Below are positions 62,427 to 64,000 of a stretch of DNA of 64,000 nt, piece after piece. A program made the position numbers and the translations under genes. The stretch is from Wenyingzhuangia heitensis (lineage in GTDB: Bacteria > Bacteroidota > Bacteroidia > Flavobacteriales > Flavobacteriaceae). Below the pieces are notes generated by a model that worked only from the letters and a program-made list of their open reading frames with translations, ran no database searches and had not been told where the DNA came from. The stretch covers positions 372,001 through 436,000 of the forward strand of contig NZ_JAASQL010000001.1 of assembly GCF_011762155.1 (NCBI RefSeq). The letters are read 5' to 3'. The first letter of the stretch is position 1. Each line of letters starts with the position of its first letter.

Positions 62427-64000
62427 ATGAAGAACAAAACAAAATATGTATTACAGTTATTGTTTGTATTACACGTGTTTTTAGGATTTTTATTAGTTTT
62501 TGAAAATGCTGTACAAGTGCCTTACTGGGTACAGCCTTTAGGAAGAATGCACCCTATTATATTGCATTTTCCGGTAGCTTTTATTGGTTTGTTGGTGTTG
62601 TTTACCTTCGCTAAAAAAAGCACTGAAAAGGAAACGTATCAGAAAATACATTATCAATTATTACTACTTACTGCTTTTACTACCGTAATCGCAACCATTA
62701 TGGGGTTTTTACTTTCTTTAGAAGGGTATGAGTCAGACTTAATGCAATTGCACAAATGGTTAGGAGTTGCACTTAGTTTTTACATGTATTTGTTAGTTTC
62801 AATTTATTCTAAAAAAGTATACACACCTTTGTTATACATGGGTTTGGTATTGGTGGTTTTTGTTGGACATTATGGTGCTGGACTAACACACGGAAGTACT
62901 TTTATAACAGAGCCTTTACAGGTTGAAGAGGAGGTAAACGAAAATAGTTCTGTGTACGCAGCCCACATTCAGCCTATTTTAAACAATAAATGTAAAAGTT
63001 GTCACAATGCAGAAAAACCAAAAGGAGGTTTAGATGTAACGAGTATTGAGGCTATTAAAAAAGGAGGAAAGCACGGAGATTTGTGGTTAGCTCATCAGCC
63101 AGAAAAGAGTGTGTTTTTAAAAAGAGTTTTGTTGCCGTTATCTCATAAAAAACACATGGCTCCAGATGGGAAACCTCAGCTAACAAAAGAAGAAATAGGA
63201 TTGATTTCTTTGTGGATTCATCAAGGGATTAATGATACAATTCGTTTAGCTGACTTAAAAGAAACAGACACTTTAAAACAATTGATTAAAACAAAGTGGA
63301 CAACAAAAGAAACGACTCCTAGTTATGATTTTTCTTTTGCAGATGATCAAGTCATCAATCATTTAAGTACTTCTCCTTATATAAGTATTCATACAAAGTC
63401 TGTAAATTCTCCTGCTTTAGATATAACCGTTTATGGAGGTGCAGCGTATAACACTAAGTTTTTAGAGGATTTAATTCCTGTAAAAGAGCAAATGGTTTCT
63501 TTAAACACATCTAATTTGGCAGTTACAGATAAAGATGTAAGTGTAATAAAAGAATTTAAAAACTTAGAAGTTTTAATATTAAACAATACAAATATTACGA
63601 ATAAGGCGATTGTTGATTTAAAAAGCTTAAAAAATTTAACCAAATTATCTGTTTGTGGAACTCAGCTAGATGGCAAAGCTATAGAGGATTTAAAAGACTT
63701 AAAAAGTTTAAATACATTGTGTATTTGGGGAACTAAAATCACTAAAAAAGACACTCAAAAATTATTGACATATTTACCTAATTTAAACATTGAAAGAGGA
63801 GTGAAAAATTCCGATAAAAAAGGGATTGTAGCTCCTCCTAAAATTATTGGGAAAGAAAACGTAAAACAAAACGGAGACGTAATTTATTTAAAACATTTAG
63901 ATCACAACGCGATTGTTAAATACAGTTTAGGTAAGGAAGTAAACAAAGATTCTGAAACTTATAAAGATGGAATTGTTATTGATTTTAAAGATAAAAATGC
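62427..64000 (+). CDS. membrane protein with cytochrome c motif and leucine-rich repeats (3' end outside window)
   Basis: The open frame starts at ATG 62427 and is still open at 64000 (524 codons visible). The N-terminus has about four membrane helices beginning MKNKTKYVLQLLFVLHVFLG, with the DUF2231-like signature RMHPIILHFPVAFIGLL. A planctomycete-type cytochrome domain follows, with heme motif C189-K-S-C192-H193 (NNKCKSCHNAEKPKGGLDV) and methionine-bearing MAPDGKPQLT. After a linker come leucine-rich repeats (LVLNT-like units: FKNLEVLILNNTNITNKAIVDLKSLKNL in parts, TLCIWGTKITKKD). The tail LKHLDHNAIVKYSLGKEV looks like the start of a further domain. It probably passes electrons between the membrane and the PSD1 protein, an inference from the heme motif. 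Confidence 0.88.
   Translation, partial: MKNKTKYVLQLLFVLHVFLGFLLVFENAVQVPYWVQPLGRMHPIILHFPVAFIGLLVLFTFAKKSTEKETYQKIHYQLLLLTAFTTVIATIMGFLLSLEGYESDLMQLHKWLGVALSFYMYLLVSIYSKKVYTPLLYMGLVLVVFVGHYGAGLTHGSTFITEPLQVEEEVNENSSVYAAHIQPILNNKCKSCHNAEKPKGGLDVTSIEAIKKGGKHGDLWLAHQPEKSVFLKRVLLPLSHKKHMAPDGKPQLTKEEIGLISLWIHQGINDTIRLADLKETDTLKQLIKTKWTTKETTPSYDFSFADDQVINHLSTSPYISIHTKSVNSPALDITVYGGAAYNTKFLEDLIPVKEQMVSLNTSNLAVTDKDVSVIKEFKNLEVLILNNTNITNKAIVDLKSLKNLTKLSVCGTQLDGKAIEDLKDLKSLNTLCIWGTKITKKDTQKLLTYLPNLNIERGVKNSDKKGIVAPPKIIGKENVKQNGDVIYLKHLDHNAIVKYSLGKEVNKDSETYKDGIVIDFKDKN

Overview
This is an AT-rich chromosomal segment from a member of the Bacteroidota, almost certainly a Flavobacteriaceae and probably marine. 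The reasons are the three SusC/SusD pairs, FecR/ECF sigma regulation, a hybrid two-component regulator, a PorZ-like type IX secretion protein, the flavobacterial arrangement of succinate dehydrogenase, promoters of the TAnnTTTG type, and starts without Shine-Dalgarno sequences. I see no rRNA, tRNA, insertion sequence, phage or CRISPR array.

Region 1 (1-27 kb) is mostly housekeeping. It holds trpS, a hemolysin-III protein and a CYTH protein. Next is a tightly overlapping operon (AlgI-like O-acyltransferase, AlgJ/X-like partner, porZ, recO, a TonB receptor). After that come rnpA, a DUF6909 protein, a sugar-phosphate transferase, purD, a tail-less SSB, a zinc-ribbon protein, a split ThrE-type exporter, a serine hydrolase, sufS, a DUF1569 protein, a divergent MTHFR-like protein, asd, sdhCAB and a short SulP transporter. 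Hairpin terminators separate the blocks.

Region 2 (27-48 kb) is an array of three ECF-sigma/FecR/SusC/SusD modules with no glycoside hydrolase, lyase or sulfatase inside. The order is ECF1-FecR1-SusC1-SusD1, ECF2, ECF3-FecR2-SusC2-SusD2, FecR3-SusC3-SusD3, so one sigma lacks an adjacent anti-sigma and one anti-sigma lacks an adjacent sigma. Three non-coding elements recur once per module. A promoter-like A-tract/T-tract element lies a fixed 29-30 nt before a TTTG box upstream of each fecR. A hairpin with a 6-nt loop and the core TGCNNGNACA sits in each fecR-susC gap. A TTTAGTTAGTTT motif lies next to the terminator after each susD. This repeated layout is the least explained structure in the window.

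Region 3 (48-64 kb) starts with an Oar-like TonB receptor and a PhoD-like phosphatase lipoprotein, followed by a convergent Crp/Fnr regulator. A hybrid two-component regulator then precedes an operon of a Tat-exported beta-propeller protein, a PSCyt1/PSCyt2/PSD1 (DUF1549/DUF1553) lipoprotein, a Tat-exported DUF1501 protein and a membrane protein with a cytochrome-c motif and leucine-rich repeats. This last gene runs off the right edge. The set resembles planctomycete-type modules of unknown biochemistry and is probably part of a polysaccharide-responsive locus that continues beyond the window.
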